Shown: positions 7,510 through 18,335, counted from the stretch's first letter. The stretch: 42,454 nt of DNA from Simiduia aestuariiviva (GCF_014192475.1 NZ_JACHXZ010000006.1:1-42454); one strand, 5' to 3'. A program made the numbers and translations. Notes: generated from the sequence alone by a model not told the origin.

Positions 7510-9243
7510 ATGAAACTACCATCGCTGATGATTACCTTGCTGCTGGTCGCACACTTGATCGGTTGTGCAGGGCAGCCAAAAGATGATTCGGTCACGCCAG
7601 AGGCTGTGGTCGCTGAGCGACCACAGCCAGTGCCAATGCCAGTCAAGGATCGCCCGTTTACTGCGGATACGCTCTACTCGTTGATGGTGGCTGAGTTAGC
7701 CGGCAATCAAGAGCGCTTTGACATCGCCTTGGCCAATTACGTCCAGCAGGCCATTGAAACCCGAGATTTGGGCGTTGTGGCCCGGGCGGCGCGTATTGCT
7801 CGATTCTTAGAGGTGCATCGCGCGGCCATGGAAATGTCGGTGTTGTGGGTGGAGCTAGAGCCCGATAACAATGAGGCCCGGGTTTTGGCGGCCTCGGAGT
7901 TGGCCGAAGCTGGGCGTCTGAACGAGGCGTTTGTTCACGCTCAGTATCTACTCGAGCAGGGCAATCCGCTGCTGCTGCAAACTGTGGCTGCCTATGCGGG
8001 TAAGGGTACCGATATTGCCCGTGAGCAGTTGTTGGCGGGATTGCTAGAGCTGCGCCAAGCCCATGGCGAGTCGCAGCCGCTGTGGATGGCGTTGGCGCTG
8101 GTATATCAGCAGCAAGCGCAATTAGAAGACGCGCTGGCGGCGGTGGAGCGGGCGGTTAGCCTAGAGCCAGAAAACCGGCAAGCGCTAGCGTTGCAGGCGC
8201 GCCTGCGCTATCAGTCAGGTGATCAGGTGGGTGCCCTGCGTCAAATGGCGAGTCTGGTGGATGAGAGCCCAGAAGACCAGCGCCTGCGTTTGCAATATGC
8301 CCGCCTCTTGGCGGCCACAGATCTCGATAGGGCGGCCGATCAGTTTGAGCTGCTGCTGGCAGATCATCCCGGCGATGTCGATTTACTGCTTTCATTGGCG
8401 TTGATCCGCTACGAGCAGCAGCGGTATGACGCAGCTCAGACGCTGTTCACTGAGTTGCTCGCGGCGGAGCGTCGCCGCTCCGCGGCACATTATTATCTGG
8501 CTCGCATCGCACAGCTGCAGTCTGACTATCAAACGGCCTTAAACCACTATTTAAAGGTTGAGCTGGGGCCAGATTTCATGCCCGCGTTAGTGCAGACGTT
8601 GGAAATTTTAGTGGCGGCAAAAGAGCTAGATGCGGCTCATGCTCGAATGGCCGCCGTGCGCGAAAAGGTGCCCCAGCAGAGTGAGCGGCTGTATGCACTA
8701 GAGGCCGAGATACTGGCCAAATACGGCCACCTGGATCCAGCGGAAGCGGTTCTGACCCAAGGGCTGGTGCAGGCGCCCGACAGCACGCAATTGCTTTACA
8801 GTCGCGCCCTGGTCAATGAGCGACGAGATATGCTCGAGTTGTCGGAGCGCGACTTGCGTCGGGTCATCCGTTTCGAGCCCAATAATGCCACCGCGCTCAA
8901 TGCCTTGGGTTACACCTTGGCCGATCGCACCGACCGCTATGAAGAGGCCTATGAGCTTATACGTCAGGCGCACATGTTAAAGCCAGATGATGCGGCCATT
9001 GTCGATAGTTTGGGCTGGGTTCATTACCGGCTCGGCAATTACGCTGAGGCGCTGCTCCGGTTGCGCGAAGCGCTAAAACTATACCCCGACCCTGAAATTG
9101 CCTCCCATCTGGGTGAAGTGTTGTGGGTCACAGGGCAACAATCGGAGGCTTTGGAGGTGTGGCAAAAGGGAATCTCGCTAGATCCACAGAGCGACATCAT
9201 TCCGGCAGCCATGAAGCGTTTAGGTGTGCAGCCAACCCCATGA
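7510..9243 (+). CDS. TPR-repeat lipoprotein
   Basis: A 577-aa protein with a lipoprotein signal peptide (lipobox LIGC, modified C19). It has tandem tetratricopeptide repeats over most of its length, clearest where segments such as LGWVHYRLGNYAEALLRLREAL recur in shortened form near the C-terminus (about residues 500-520). TPR proteins scaffold other proteins; this one should sit in the periplasm on a lipid anchor. A TPR lipoprotein just before lolB is seen in Pseudomonas and relatives. The stop overlaps the lolB start (ATGA). The ribosome site is GGAGT before the ATG at 7510. Confidence 0.85.
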   Translation: MKLPSLMITLLLVAHLIGCAGQPKDDSVTPEAVVAERPQPVPMPVKDRPFTADTLYSLMVAELAGNQERFDIALANYVQQAIETRDLGVVARAARIARFLEVHRAAMEMSVLWVELEPDNNEARVLAASELAEAGRLNEAFVHAQYLLEQGNPLLLQTVAAYAGKGTDIAREQLLAGLLELRQAHGESQPLWMALALVYQQQAQLEDALAAVERAVSLEPENRQALALQARLRYQSGDQVGALRQMASLVDESPEDQRLRLQYARLLAATDLDRAADQFELLLADHPGDVDLLLSLALIRYEQQRYDAAQTLFTELLAAERRRSAAHYYLARIAQLQSDYQTALNHYLKVELGPDFMPALVQTLEILVAAKELDAAHARMAAVREKVPQQSERLYALEAEILAKYGHLDPAEAVLTQGLVQAPDSTQLLYSRALVNERRDMLELSERDLRRVIRFEPNNATALNALGYTLADRTDRYEEAYELIRQAHMLKPDDAAIVDSLGWVHYRLGNYAEALLRLREALKLYPDPEIASHLGEVLWVTGQQSEALEVWQKGISLDPQSDIIPAAMKRLGVQPTP

Positions 9244-9857
9244 GGCTATCTACAACCTTCGCTCGAGGCCTGTGGGTCTCAATATTGTTGCTGTTGGTTG
9301 GCTGTGCCCGGTTGCAGCCATTGCCAGCAGACTGGCAACTTGATCAGCGTGAACAAGCACTGCTGGCCATTGACCATTGGCGCTTTGACGGCAAATTGGG
9401 CGTCAAAGCGCCAAGCGATAGCGGCAGTGTTTACGTCGGTTGGTCGCAGCGCGCCGAGGCCTACGCGATTCAGATGCAGGGTCCTTTAGGGCAGGGTGGT
9501 GGCACCCTTGTGGGTGGGCCCAGTGGCGTGCGCTTGCAGCAGGGCGACCGTGAGCTAGCGGCACCAACAGCGTCGGCACTGGTGCGCGACGCCTTTGGCT
9601 GGGAGCTGCCGATGTCAGCGCTGCCCTTTTGGGTGCGCGGACTGCCAGCGCCGGATCTCAAGCAGCGACAAAGCATTGAGCGCGATGCGCAGGGCCTATT
9701 AACCAAGCAGTATCAGGATGGCTGGGTGTTGGAATACAGCCAATATAAGTTAGTGCAAGGGCATGCGTTACCAGGCAAGCTTAAGGCTGAGTCGAAAGCC
9801 CTTGGTTTGCGATTGGTGCTGGTTATCAGTGATTGGAAGTTGGGGGCGGAAAGTTAG
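9240..9857 (+). CDS. lolB: Outer-membrane lipoprotein receptor LolB
   Basis: A 205-aa lipoprotein starting at the ATG that overlaps the TPR gene stop by 4 bp; a longer frame starting inside that gene lacks a signal peptide. Signal peptide with lipobox LLVGC, lipidated at C22. The body has the LolB pattern ([10 protein letters not shown], later [17 protein letters not shown]). LolB takes lipoproteins from LolA and inserts them in the inner leaflet of the outer membrane. The stop TAG shares a base with the ispE start, in the usual lolB-ispE-tRNA-prs order. Confidence 0.93.
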   Translation: MRLSTTFARGLWVSILLLLVGCARLQPLPADWQLDQREQALLAIDHWRFDGKLGVKAPSDSGSVYVGWSQRAEAYAIQMQGPLGQGGGTLVGGPSGVRLQQGDRELAAPTASALVRDAFGWELPMSALPFWVRGLPAPDLKQRQSIERDAQGLLTKQYQDGWVLEYSQYKLVQGHALPGKLKAESKALGLRLVLVISDWKLGAES

Positions 9858-10729
9858 TGTTGTCCGAAAATAAGGCGCTGGTGCGCTGGCCGGCACCGGC
9901 AAAACTAAATCTTTGCTTGCACATTACCGGCCGTCGACCAGACGGTTATCACAACTTGCAAACGCTGTTTCAGCTACTGAATTATTGTGACTATCTGACG
10001 GTATCCTCCAGTGAATCGGGGCAGATTACCCTGCAAGCGCCCACGCCGGGAGTTGCCGATGATGACAACTTGGTTGTGCGTGCAGCGCGCGCGCTGCAAG
10101 CGGCCACTGGATGCGCCTTGGGCGCAACGCTGAGCATCGATAAGCGAATTCCGATGGGTGGAGGCTTGGGTGGCGGCTCCTCCAATGCAGCCACCGCATT
10201 GGTGGCGTTGAACTACCTGTGGCAAACCGGCCTAAGCCTGCCTCATTTGGCGGAAATTGGATTGCAGCTTGGAGCCGATGTCCCGGTCTTTGTCATGGGG
10301 CAAACTGCGTGGGCCGAGGGGGTGGGTGAACAGCTGACGCCCGTGCCAATGCCACAAAACTGGTACTTGGTAGTCACACCTAATTGCCACGTTTCTACTG
10401 CTGAAATTTTTTCACACAAAGGTTTGACAAGAGACACGCCCAACATTACAGTAGCGGCCTTTCTTGAGCAGGGTGGTCAAAACGACTGTCAAGCGTTGGT
10501 TGTTAAACTTCACCCTCAAGTGCGCCAAGTCATTGATTGGCTTAATCAATTTGGTGCAGCTCAGATGACTGGAACAGGTGCCAGTGTGTATTGCGCCTTC
10601 GCTACGGCAGAAGCAGCACAATCCGTTTTGTGTATTCTTCCCAAGCAGTGGCAAGGGTTTGTGGCGCAAGCTGTGAACATATCACCCTTACATAGCCTGT
10701 TACAGCAAATTGACGATACAGGGGCATAG
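9857..10729 (+). CDS. ispE: 4-diphosphocytidyl-2-C-methyl-D-erythritol kinase
   Basis: A GHMP kinase of the non-mevalonate isoprenoid pathway. It has the N-terminal [12 protein letters not shown] segment with its catalytic lysine and the ATP loop [13 protein letters not shown]. The preferred start is GTG at 9857, overlapping the lolB stop by one base (TAGTG) and giving 290 aa; TTG 9860 or an upstream TTG at 9833 are less attractive. The last 10 bp, including the stop codon, lie inside the tRNA-Gln gene, an unusually tight join. Confidence 0.93.
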   Translation: MLSENKALVRWPAPAKLNLCLHITGRRPDGYHNLQTLFQLLNYCDYLTVSSSESGQITLQAPTPGVADDDNLVVRAARALQAATGCALGATLSIDKRIPMGGGLGGGSSNAATALVALNYLWQTGLSLPHLAEIGLQLGADVPVFVMGQTAWAEGVGEQLTPVPMPQNWYLVVTPNCHVSTAEIFSHKGLTRDTPNITVAAFLEQGGQNDCQALVVKLHPQVRQVIDWLNQFGAAQMTGTGASVYCAFATAEAAQSVLCILPKQWQGFVAQAVNISPLHSLLQQIDDTGA

Positions 10730-10794
10730 CCAAGCGGTAAGGCAGCGGGTTTTGATCCCGTCATGCGAAGGTTCGAATCCTTCTGCCCCTGCCA
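10720..10794 (+). tRNA. tRNA-Gln (TTG)
   Basis: 75 nt with encoded CCA. The acceptor stem AGGGGCA pairs with TGCCCCT, the anticodon loop reads TTTTGAT (anticodon TTG), and the T arm contains GGTTCGAATCC. Its 5' end overlaps the ispE stop, so it is probably released by processing from the lolB-ispE transcript. A tRNA-Gln between ispE and prs is common in gammaproteobacteria. Confidence 0.96.
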
Positions 10795-10832
10795 TTTTCA
10801 TCAAGGTGCGTTTGCGAAAATTCTAGCTAGAA

Positions 10833-10863
10833 TTGCTAGCAGAAAGCATCTGACTTCTATACT
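10833..10863 (+). promoter_or_regulatory. Possible prs promoter
   Basis: TTGCTA (10833-10838) and TATACT (10858-10863) are separated by 19 bp. The -10 is good and the spacing is long. It lies between tRNA-Gln and prs, 72 bp before the GTG. Confidence 0.4.
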
Positions 10864-10934
10864 CAGTGACTTTGACATCGACTTCAAAAGAACCTGAATC
10901 TTCATAGCTAACTGGCAGCAAAGGTAACCCCCTC

Positions 10935-11879
10935 GTGAACAATTTCATGATCTTTACGGGCAACGCGAACCCCGCGTTGGCGCAGAAAATCGTTGAACAT
11001 TTGGGGCTGCCGCTAGGCGATGCCAGTGTCAATAAGTTCTCCGACGGTGAAGTGTCAGTCGAGTTGAATGAAAACGTACGCGGATGTGATGTCTTCGTCG
11101 TTCAATCCACATGCGCGCCCACCAACGACAATCTTATGGAATTGATCGTGATGGTCGATGCATTGCGTCGAGCGTCAGCCGGTCGCATCACCGCCGTATT
11201 ACCCTACTTTGGCTATGCTCGCCAAGACCGCCGCGTTCGTTCCGCGCGGGTGCCAATTACCGCGAAGGTAGTGGCCGATATGATGGTCGCAGTTGGCGTC
11301 GACCGCGTGCTTACAGTGGATTTGCATGCTGAGCAGATTCAAGGCTTTTTTGATGTGCCAGTGGATAACGTCTATGGCTCCTCGGTGTTGATTGAGGACA
11401 TCGAAAAGCAGAAGTTTCAAGATTTGGTGGTGGTATCACCCGACATCGGCGGCGTTGTTCGCGCACGTGCCGTTGCAAAGCAGCTCGATATTGAGCTGGC
11501 AATTATTGATAAACGTCGCCCCAAGGCCAACATGGCCGAAGTGATGAACTTGATTGGTGACGTTGATGGCCGCACCTGTTTATTAATTGACGACATGGTG
11601 GATACCGCCGGTACTTTATGTAGCGCAGCGGCGGCCCTGAAAGATCGCGGTGCCAAAAAGGTCGTGGCCTACTGTACGCACCCGGTGTTGTCCGGTCGCG
11701 CCATTGAAAATATTGATGGCTCTGTGCTGGATGAACTGGTGGTTACAGACTCCATTCCGCTCAAAGGCTCGGCAGCAGAATGTACACGCATTCGCCAATT
11801 AACGCTGTCAAAAATGCTAGCTGAAGCGGTGCGCCGTTTGAGCAACGAAGAATCACTGAGTGCCATGTTCCGCATGTAA
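10935..11879 (+). CDS. prs: Ribose-phosphate pyrophosphokinase
   Basis: A 314-aa PRPP synthase converting ribose-5-phosphate and ATP to PRPP, the precursor of nucleotides, His, Trp and NAD. It is nearly identical in pattern to E. coli Prs: [33 protein letters not shown] (ATP loop), [12 protein letters not shown] and the PRPP loop [12 protein letters not shown]. The start is GTG at 10935; an ATG four codons later is possible. Confidence 0.97.
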   Translation: MNNFMIFTGNANPALAQKIVEHLGLPLGDASVNKFSDGEVSVELNENVRGCDVFVVQSTCAPTNDNLMELIVMVDALRRASAGRITAVLPYFGYARQDRRVRSARVPITAKVVADMMVAVGVDRVLTVDLHAEQIQGFFDVPVDNVYGSSVLIEDIEKQKFQDLVVVSPDIGGVVRARAVAKQLDIELAIIDKRRPKANMAEVMNLIGDVDGRTCLLIDDMVDTAGTLCSAAAALKDRGAKKVVAYCTHPVLSGRAIENIDGSVLDELVVTDSIPLKGSAAECTRIRQLTLSKMLAEAVRRLSNEESLSAMFRM

Positions 11880-11971
11880 GCGGCGGCAAAGGTGTTAACC
11901 GCCGGTTTCCGGCATAACTGAAATCCATCGCGACTGGTCGCAGGTCAAGATGGCATATTGAGGACAATTCA

Positions 11972-12610
11972 ATGTCTGATGCATTTACACTGAACGCTGA
12001 AAAGCGTGACCTCGAAGGGAAAGGTGCGAGCCGCCGCCTTCGTCGTCTCGCCGAAAAAGTACCCGCTGTTATCTATGGCGGTAAGTCTAAGCCCCAGAGC
12101 ATTCAAATCGCTCATAAAGAGTTGGTTCGCCACCTGGAAAACGAAGCCTTTTACTCACACATTATCTCGTTGGTAGTTGATGGTAAGGCAGAAGACGTGA
12201 TCCTGAAGGATCTGCAACGTCACCCAGCGAAGCCGGTTGTGCTGCACGCTGATTTCCAGCGCGTTGTTCGTGGTCAGAAGATGCACGTACGCGTACCCTT
12301 GCATTTCATCAATGAAGCAACTGCCAAAGGTGTTAAGCAGGGCGGCGGTATCGTGTCGCACTTGATGACCGATTTGGAGATCAACGTATTACCTAAGGAT
12401 CTGCCTGAGTTCATCGAAGTTGATGTTGCCGAGCTGGGTCTGGGTGAGAGCTTGCACATTTCCGACATCAAACTGCCAAAAGGCGTTGAGTCTATTGCCC
12501 TGTCGCATGGTGCAGATCACGATCTTCCAATTGTGAGCATCATCAAGCCACGCGGCATGGTTTCTGACGACACAGCTGCTGAAGACGACGAAGCTGCAGA
12601 CGCAGAATAA
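11972..12610 (+). CDS. rplY: 50S ribosomal protein L25 (long CTC form)
   Basis: A 212-aa two-domain L25, with an N-terminal 5S-rRNA-binding domain (residues 1-~95) and a C-terminal TL5/CTC domain, ending in an acidic tail. E. coli L25 is only the ~94-aa first domain; the long form is usual in Pseudomonas-like bacteria. Ribosome site GAGGA before the ATG. It lies between prs and pth as in relatives. Confidence 0.95.
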   Translation: MSDAFTLNAEKRDLEGKGASRRLRRLAEKVPAVIYGGKSKPQSIQIAHKELVRHLENEAFYSHIISLVVDGKAEDVILKDLQRHPAKPVVLHADFQRVVRGQKMHVRVPLHFINEATAKGVKQGGGIVSHLMTDLEINVLPKDLPEFIEVDVAELGLGESLHISDIKLPKGVESIALSHGADHDLPIVSIIKPRGMVSDDTAAEDDEAADAE

Positions 12611-12642
12611 GTTGTCGGCTGTTTGAAATCGGCCCCTGCACT

Positions 12643-13227
12643 ATGAGTGATCCCGTTAAATTGATTGTTGGCCTGGGAAATCCAGGCCAAGAATACGACC
12701 GGACACGTCATAATGCCGGGGCCGATTTTGTTTTTGAGCTGGCTCGCCAGCACAGTATTACCCTCACGCCAGAAAGTAAGTTGTCCGGTTTGGCTGGGCG
12801 CATTTTCATTGGCCAGTACGATGTACGTTTACTGGTTCCCACCACATATATGAATCGCAGCGGCCAGTCTGTTGGTGCCATGGCGAATTTCTATAAGGTG
12901 TCGCCCGAACAGATATTAGTTGCGCACGATGAGTTGGATTTAGCTCCCGGCGTGGCGCGATTAAAGGTTGGCGGTGGCCACGGTGGGCACAATGGTTTGC
13001 GCGATATCATCAGTGCATTGGGTAATAATAAAAATTTTCAGCGCTTAAGAATTGGTATTGGTCATCCTGGTCAAGCGAGTCAGGTGTCTGGCTATGTTCT
13101 TAAGCGGGCTCCGCAGGCTGAGCAGCAACAAATCGACGATGCGATTTACGACAGCTTGCGCGAGATAAATTCTATTGTAAGCGGTGACTTAGAAGCGGCT
13201 ATGCGTTCGCTGCACACTCGCAAATAA
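12643..13227 (+). CDS. pth: Peptidyl-tRNA hydrolase
   Basis: A 194-aa Pth1 enzyme that frees tRNA from stalled peptidyl-tRNA. The motifs GLGNPG, TRHNAG with catalytic H23, TYMNRSG, HDELDL and [12 protein letters not shown] are all present. It is 32 bp after rplY and 20 bp before ychF, a conserved block. Confidence 0.97.
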   Translation: MSDPVKLIVGLGNPGQEYDRTRHNAGADFVFELARQHSITLTPESKLSGLAGRIFIGQYDVRLLVPTTYMNRSGQSVGAMANFYKVSPEQILVAHDELDLAPGVARLKVGGGHGGHNGLRDIISALGNNKNFQRLRIGIGHPGQASQVSGYVLKRAPQAEQQQIDDAIYDSLREINSIVSGDLEAAMRSLHTRK

Positions 13228-13247
13228 GACGCCCCAAGGAGTCAGTT

Positions 13248-14339
13248 ATGGGTTTTAATTGTGGCATTGTTGGGCTTCCCAACGTGGGAAAATCCACCCT
13301 GTTTAACGCCCTGACCAAAGCGGGCATTGATGCAGAGAATTTTCCATTTTGCACTATTGAGCCAAACGCAGGTGTCGTGCCTGTGCCAGATCCGCGCCAA
13401 GACAAGTTGGCCGCCATTGTAAAACCCGAGCGCGTAGTGCCAACCACGATGGAGTTTATTGATATTGCGGGCATCGTTGCGGGCGCATCAAAGGGTGAAG
13501 GGCTGGGTAATAAATTCTTGGCAAACATCCGTGAAACGGATGCCATCGCCCACGTCGTGCGCTGCTTCGAAAACGACAATGTCATTCACGTGGCAAACAA
13601 AGTTGACCCCGCTGCAGACATCGATGTGATCAATACAGAATTGGCGCTCGCTGATTTAGACACCGTTGAGCGCGCTATTCAGCGATATGCAAAGGCGGCC
13701 AAGGGTCAGGACAAAGATGCGATCGCCAAGAAAGCGCTGTTGGAGAAAATTCTTCCGCATTTGAATGAGGCCAAACCGCTGCGTTCATTTGGTTTGGATG
13801 CCGACGAGCTAGCGCAGTTAAAAGAGCTGACGCTGCTGACCGTTAAGCCCACCATGTACATCGCCAATGTTGACGAAGATGGCTTTGAAGACAATCCGCT
13901 GCTCGATCAGGTGCGAGCTATCGCCGATGCAGAGGGTGCCGTTGTTGTGCCTATTTGCAACAAGCTCGAGTCGGAAATTGCCGAGCTAGAAGACGATGAA
14001 AAAACCGAGTTTTTGGCCGACCTAGGAATGGAAGAGCCGGGTCTTAATCGCGTGATTCGCGCGGGCTATAAATTGTTGAACTTGCACACCTATTTCACGG
14101 CTGGCGTAAAGGAAGTGCGCGCCTGGACAATTCCTGTGGGCGCCACTGCACCTCAAGCTGCAGGTGTCATTCATACGGATTTTGAAAAAGGCTTCATTCG
14201 CGCGGAAACCATCGCCTACGATGACTTTATCGAATACAACGGCGAGCAGGGCGCAAAGAGCGCCGGCAAATCACGTAAAGAAGGTAAAGACTACGTGGTA
14301 AAAGATGGGGATGTGCTGCACTTTTTGTTTAATGTTTAA
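13248..14339 (+). CDS. ychF: Redox-regulated ATPase/GTPase YchF (Obg family)
   Basis: A 363-aa protein with P-loop GLPNVGKST (9-17), a coiled-coil middle and a C-terminal TGS domain ([14 protein letters not shown] onwards). Family members bind ribosomes and prefer ATP; E. coli YchF acts in stress response. The ribosome site is AAGGAG. It is the last gene of its block, followed by a strong terminator. Confidence 0.96.
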   Translation: MGFNCGIVGLPNVGKSTLFNALTKAGIDAENFPFCTIEPNAGVVPVPDPRQDKLAAIVKPERVVPTTMEFIDIAGIVAGASKGEGLGNKFLANIRETDAIAHVVRCFENDNVIHVANKVDPAADIDVINTELALADLDTVERAIQRYAKAAKGQDKDAIAKKALLEKILPHLNEAKPLRSFGLDADELAQLKELTLLTVKPTMYIANVDEDGFEDNPLLDQVRAIADAEGAVVVPICNKLESEIAELEDDEKTEFLADLGMEEPGLNRVIRAGYKLLNLHTYFTAGVKEVRAWTIPVGATAPQAAGVIHTDFEKGFIRAETIAYDDFIEYNGEQGAKSAGKSRKEGKDYVVKDGDVLHFLFNV

Positions 14340-14357
14340 TGTTTAAGTGCCGCTAAC

Positions 14358-14400
14358 TCAGCATAAAAAAAGGGACATTCAGTCCCTTTTTTTATGCTGA
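14358..14400. terminator. Bidirectional terminator between ychF and the hydroxylase gene
   Basis: A near-perfect palindrome running from TCAGCAT to ATGCTGA, with inner stem AAAAAAAGGGAC/GTCCCTTTTTTT and a 5-nt loop. It serves the convergent genes on both sides. Confidence 0.92.
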
Positions 14401-14415
14401 TCAGTTTTCAGTATT

Positions 14416-15648
14416 TTACTGCGTCGCCTGTTGTGATGGTTGCACAAAAAGCAATGAAAGCAGAGGCAGGTTGAGCAGCAGGTAGATACCAAATAGCCAG
14501 TTGGTAAGCTGGGCCTCTGGAAATGATTGATAAAATAGTGCAAAGCCTGCGAGGGAAAGCGCAATCCGCAGCAGCTCCCAATGGCTGCTGCCGCCGTCGA
14601 GTAGATGACCGGCACTGATTAATGGCAGTGTGACAAATAACCAGCCCACCAATAGCACCCACACATTGGATTCGTTTGCGAAGGTGAAGATAAAGCTGAA
14701 GCCCAGTACGAATCCAGCCGTAAATTGGAACAATGTATAGATTTTGGTGGTGAAGGTCGCCGGCGGGTTAAATTTCTGGAAGGCGTCCAAATTCGATTTA
14801 ACAATGGGTAATCGTTCTTCCATGTCAGCGGGTCGCCAACCAGTGGGCATGAACCAGATGCGCAGCTTATCCCACCAGCTTTTGCAGTAAATCGCATCGC
14901 GCAATAAGTACCACCAGACCTGCAAATTCGCTTTCAGTGGGTTCATGGTATTCAGGGGGCGGCTGACGCCGTAAATAATGGGGGTGTCGTCGCGTTCGGC
15001 CTGAAAGGTGTTAAACAATTTGTCCCACAATATCAGTACGCCGCCATAGTTCTTGTCCCAGTACAGCGGATTTTGCGCGTGGTGCACGCGATGATGAGAC
15101 GGGGTAACAAAAAACCTTTCCATCCAGCCCAAGCGATCAATGTGCTGTGTGTGCACCCAAAACTGGTAGATCAAATTGAGCCCTGCACTGGCGACGATAA
15201 TTTCAGCCGGCAGTCCAGTCATGTACAAAGGAATCGCAAATATCCAGTCAAACACGCCGCCACTGGTCTGCCGCAAGGCGGTAGTGAGATTGTAGTCTTC
15301 GCTTTGGTGGTGCACGACGTGCCCTGCCCAGAGGCAGTTAATTTCGTGGTTGAGTCGGTGATTCCAATAATAGGTTAGGTCGTAGCCAATGAATGCCACT
15401 AACCACGCAAACCATAAATTGTCTTGCCAAAAGGTGCCGTCGGCGGTGGGCAGCCACTCGGTGAGCAAGAAGGTGCCCAGCGCAAATATAACGAGCCGAT
15501 GGGTGCGAGAGATAACGCCTAATGACATGCTCGCTATGGCGTCATTGAGTCGATAAAAGCCAGTGCCACGGCGTTTGTCCACCCAGAGCTCCCACAGGAT
15601 AAGCACTAAGTATAAAGGGGCGGCGAGGACGGTGATGAGTTCAGCCAT
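14416..15648 (-). CDS. Fatty acid hydroxylase / sterol desaturase family membrane protein
   Basis: A 410-aa integral membrane di-iron enzyme candidate. The histidine boxes are HRLNH (97-101), HVVHH (110-114), and HTQH (166-169) with HHRVHH (185-190). The N-terminal part is the FA_hydroxylase domain and about 100 hydrophobic residues follow at the C-terminus. That length and layout resemble alkylglycerol-monooxygenase-like proteins more than the short (~250 aa) sterol desaturases. Substrate unknown. It is transcribed alone, convergent with ychF, with a terminator between its start and the TonB receptor gene. Confidence 0.85.
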   Translation of the reverse strand: MAELITVLAAPLYLVLILWELWVDKRRGTGFYRLNDAIASMSLGVISRTHRLVIFALGTFLLTEWLPTADGTFWQDNLWFAWLVAFIGYDLTYYWNHRLNHEINCLWAGHVVHHQSEDYNLTTALRQTSGGVFDWIFAIPLYMTGLPAEIIVASAGLNLIYQFWVHTQHIDRLGWMERFFVTPSHHRVHHAQNPLYWDKNYGGVLILWDKLFNTFQAERDDTPIIYGVSRPLNTMNPLKANLQVWWYLLRDAIYCKSWWDKLRIWFMPTGWRPADMEERLPIVKSNLDAFQKFNPPATFTTKIYTLFQFTAGFVLGFSFIFTFANESNVWVLLVGWLFVTLPLISAGHLLDGGSSHWELLRIALSLAGFALFYQSFPEAQLTNWLFGIYLLLNLPLLSLLFVQPSQQATQ

Positions 15649-15699
15649 GGCGTTTTCCGTATGAAACTTACTACATAATTATATTAACGGGTCAGATAC

Positions 15700-15731
15700 A
15701 AAAAAGGGCGCGCCATGGCGCACCCTTTTTT
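15700..15731. terminator. Terminator after the TonB receptor gene
   Basis: Arms AAAAAAGGG (700-708) and CCCTTTTTT (723-731) with an inner GCGCC/GGCGC stem, one mismatch and a 2-nt loop. It lies 19 bp past the receptor stop and could act on either strand. Confidence 0.85.
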
Positions 15732-15749
15732 GGGTTTGCATGCGACAAC

Positions 15750-18272
15750 CTAGAAGTTGTAGCGCGCCTGCACACCGTACATCAGTGGCATGCCACGGGT
15801 GGCTACAGGTGAGCCAAGGCCATCGCCGGTACCGCCGATGTCCCACAGGTACTCTTCATCCAACAAGTTGTTGGCGTAAAGGGCAACTGACCAATCGCCA
15901 GCTGAGTTTTCCAGCGTGGCGCGGGCATTGATCACTTGGAAGTCTTCAATGTCCTGACCTGCGCCTACACCTGAGTTGTTGACGCGCTCGCCGGTGTAGT
16001 TGTAATCACCGCGTAAGCGCAACACCAAATCATCGGCGAAGTGCATGCTGTACTCAGCCATTGCATTGAACTTGTTCTCTGGCATGGAGGACAGTGGCTC
16101 ACCTTTCAAGGTGAAACCCGGTGCATCGCCTTCAAACTGTTCGTAGCGTGTGTACTCGGTGGTTACATAACCGTAGTTGGCACCCAACATCAAGTTTTCG
16201 GTGGCCATAAACTGCCACTCGAATTCAAAGCCTTGGCCAATGGCGTCAGCATTTTTGATGTTGTAGGTTGGGATGACGCCCGCAGGGCCAGACAGCTTCA
16301 GGATTTGCAGGTTGTCATATTCAAACTGGTAAACCGATGCGTTTAAGCGCATGCGGCCATCCATGAGTTTGGACTTAACACCCACTTCCAGGTTCAGCAC
16401 ATCTTCGTTTTCGAAGCTGGGGTCGTCACCAAGGCTGTTAAAGCCGCCCGCTTTGTAGCCCTTCGCGATGGAGCCAAACAGCATGACGTCGTCGGTCATG
16501 GCATAGTTCACTACCAGGCGGGGGTCTACAGAGCTCCAAGAGTCATTTTTCTTTTCTGGGTTGCCGGCGGTGCCGATTTCATCAAAGAAAATCAAACCAA
16601 AGGGAATCTGCGTAGGGATCAGTGGGCTTGAAAGCGCCAAGATATCCGTTGAAACGCTGGCGCCGCCAGTGGCGGGGCCACTCAACGTTGGAATCAAGAT
16701 GGCGTTGGTGTAATTCGATTGAATTTCGAAGTCCTTGCTGTCTTTACTCCAGCGCAGACCGAAAGTGGCATCTAAGCGATCGGTAAACGAGTAGGTTACA
16801 TCGCCGTAGACCGCGTAGCTGGTCAGCTCGCGGCTGTTATGCATGGCTTCTTGCCATGGGCGGCCGCCCATGCCGAGGTTGGCGCCCACGGCATTGACGA
16901 TGTCGGTTGGGCCCATGCCCAGGCCGAATGGCGCTAGGCCTGCGTTAAGCTGATCCACGATACCACCGGGGCTGGTGAGGAAGCCGCCCATGCCATTGCC
17001 AACAGTAAAGACTGTGTCGTACGGCGGGGGTGGGTTGTCCACAAAGCCGGCTGGGTTTTCGATGCCCAATTTTTTGGCCGCGTCCACTAAGAAGAAGGTG
17101 TCTAGGGTCAGGGTAGTGGCATCAACCAAATAGGTTTGGTCGATTTGGTCTTTGAAGTAGCTGGCGCCCAAGAACCACTTCAGGTTTTCGTCTTCGTAGT
17201 TCAGGCGGAATTCCTGACTGAACTGAGACTGCTTCTCAATGGTGTCTGTAGTCAGGAAGAAGCGTGTTTTATCGGTGCCGTCTTCCTCTTCATTTTGATG
17301 GAACTCATAACCGCGCTTCGCCGTGATGGAGGTGAAGGTGTAGTCGTCCATCGCGTGACTGATAGTCAGGCTGGTGCCGCGAATGATGCGATCGTTGTAG
17401 CCGGCATTGTCGGTGGTGTAGTTGTCGTACAGCTCATCTTCGCTGTCGGTCAGTGTGAAGCTGGAACCGATGGGGCCATCGCTGTCGTCCTGGTTGTAGT
17501 CGGTGCGCAGGGTGATATCGGTGTTTTCGCTGGGCTGCCACAACAAGGCGGCTACCAGGCCCTGATCTTCTTCAATCCACAGGGTGTCGCCGGCAATGCC
17601 GTTGGTCGATGCATTTTTGATGATGCCGTCGCGGCTGTTCACGTAGCCGCTAACTCGCAGTGCGAGTGTGTCGGTCAGGCCAGTGTTAAAGCCCAGTGAG
17701 ATTTTTTGTTTGTTGAAGTTGCCCATCTGAACATCGGCATATCCTTCAGTTTCTTGGGAGGGCGCCTTGGTGGTAATACTGATGGCGCCGGCGGCCGCGT
17801 TGCGACCAAACAGAGTACCCTGCGGGCCTTTCAGTACTTCAACGCGATCGATGTCATTGAAGTTGAATAACGCACTGCCGCCGTGACCGGTATAAACACC
17901 GTCCACATAGACCGCAACGGCTGGGTCAGAGCCTGAGCCGAAGTCGTTGGTTGAAATGCCGCGGATGCTGAAGCTGGCCTGGCTGGTATCGCCAACATTA
18001 GTTTCAACGCCGGGGATAAAAGTACCTAGATCATTGACGTTCTGTGCGCCCAAATCGCGAATGCCGTCGGCGGCAAAGGCGTTGATGGTGATAGGCACAT
18101 CGTCTACGGATTCAGCGCGCTTTTGCGCAGTTACGACGATTTCTTCTAACATAAACCCTAGGTCATCATCCTGGGCCATAGTTGGCAGGGCTAGAGTTGT
18201 TAGGATGGTAGTAACGGCCAGCGACAATGCACTGGGCGCAAACTGGCTAAGCGTGCTCTTCTGGGGTGTCAT
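15750..18272 (-). CDS. TonB-dependent outer-membrane receptor
   Basis: An 840-aa protein. A signal peptide ends near residue 33 (LPTMAQ). The TonB-box region LEEIVVTAQKR is followed by a plug domain with FSIRGISTNDFG and VEVLKGPQGTLFGRNAAAGAI, then a long 22-strand barrel ending in a terminal phenylalanine (GVQARYNF) as required for outer-membrane assembly. This plug type is common among receptors of marine and sphingomonad-type bacteria with unknown or hydrophobic ligands; it does not show siderophore specificity. It is monocistronic, with its own promoter and terminator. Confidence 0.93.
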   Translation of the reverse strand: MTPQKSTLSQFAPSALSLAVTTILTTLALPTMAQDDDLGFMLEEIVVTAQKRAESVDDVPITINAFAADGIRDLGAQNVNDLGTFIPGVETNVGDTSQASFSIRGISTNDFGSGSDPAVAVYVDGVYTGHGGSALFNFNDIDRVEVLKGPQGTLFGRNAAAGAISITTKAPSQETEGYADVQMGNFNKQKISLGFNTGLTDTLALRVSGYVNSRDGIIKNASTNGIAGDTLWIEEDQGLVAALLWQPSENTDITLRTDYNQDDSDGPIGSSFTLTDSEDELYDNYTTDNAGYNDRIIRGTSLTISHAMDDYTFTSITAKRGYEFHQNEEEDGTDKTRFFLTTDTIEKQSQFSQEFRLNYEDENLKWFLGASYFKDQIDQTYLVDATTLTLDTFFLVDAAKKLGIENPAGFVDNPPPPYDTVFTVGNGMGGFLTSPGGIVDQLNAGLAPFGLGMGPTDIVNAVGANLGMGGRPWQEAMHNSRELTSYAVYGDVTYSFTDRLDATFGLRWSKDSKDFEIQSNYTNAILIPTLSGPATGGASVSTDILALSSPLIPTQIPFGLIFFDEIGTAGNPEKKNDSWSSVDPRLVVNYAMTDDVMLFGSIAKGYKAGGFNSLGDDPSFENEDVLNLEVGVKSKLMDGRMRLNASVYQFEYDNLQILKLSGPAGVIPTYNIKNADAIGQGFEFEWQFMATENLMLGANYGYVTTEYTRYEQFEGDAPGFTLKGEPLSSMPENKFNAMAEYSMHFADDLVLRLRGDYNYTGERVNNSGVGAGQDIEDFQVINARATLENSAGDWSVALYANNLLDEEYLWDIGGTGDGLGSPVATRGMPLMYGVQARYNF

Positions 18273-18335
18273 AATCGGCTCTCTGATGGATTGTTATTGT
18301 TAGCGTCAGTGGCAATATCCATTGCCATCGGGACT

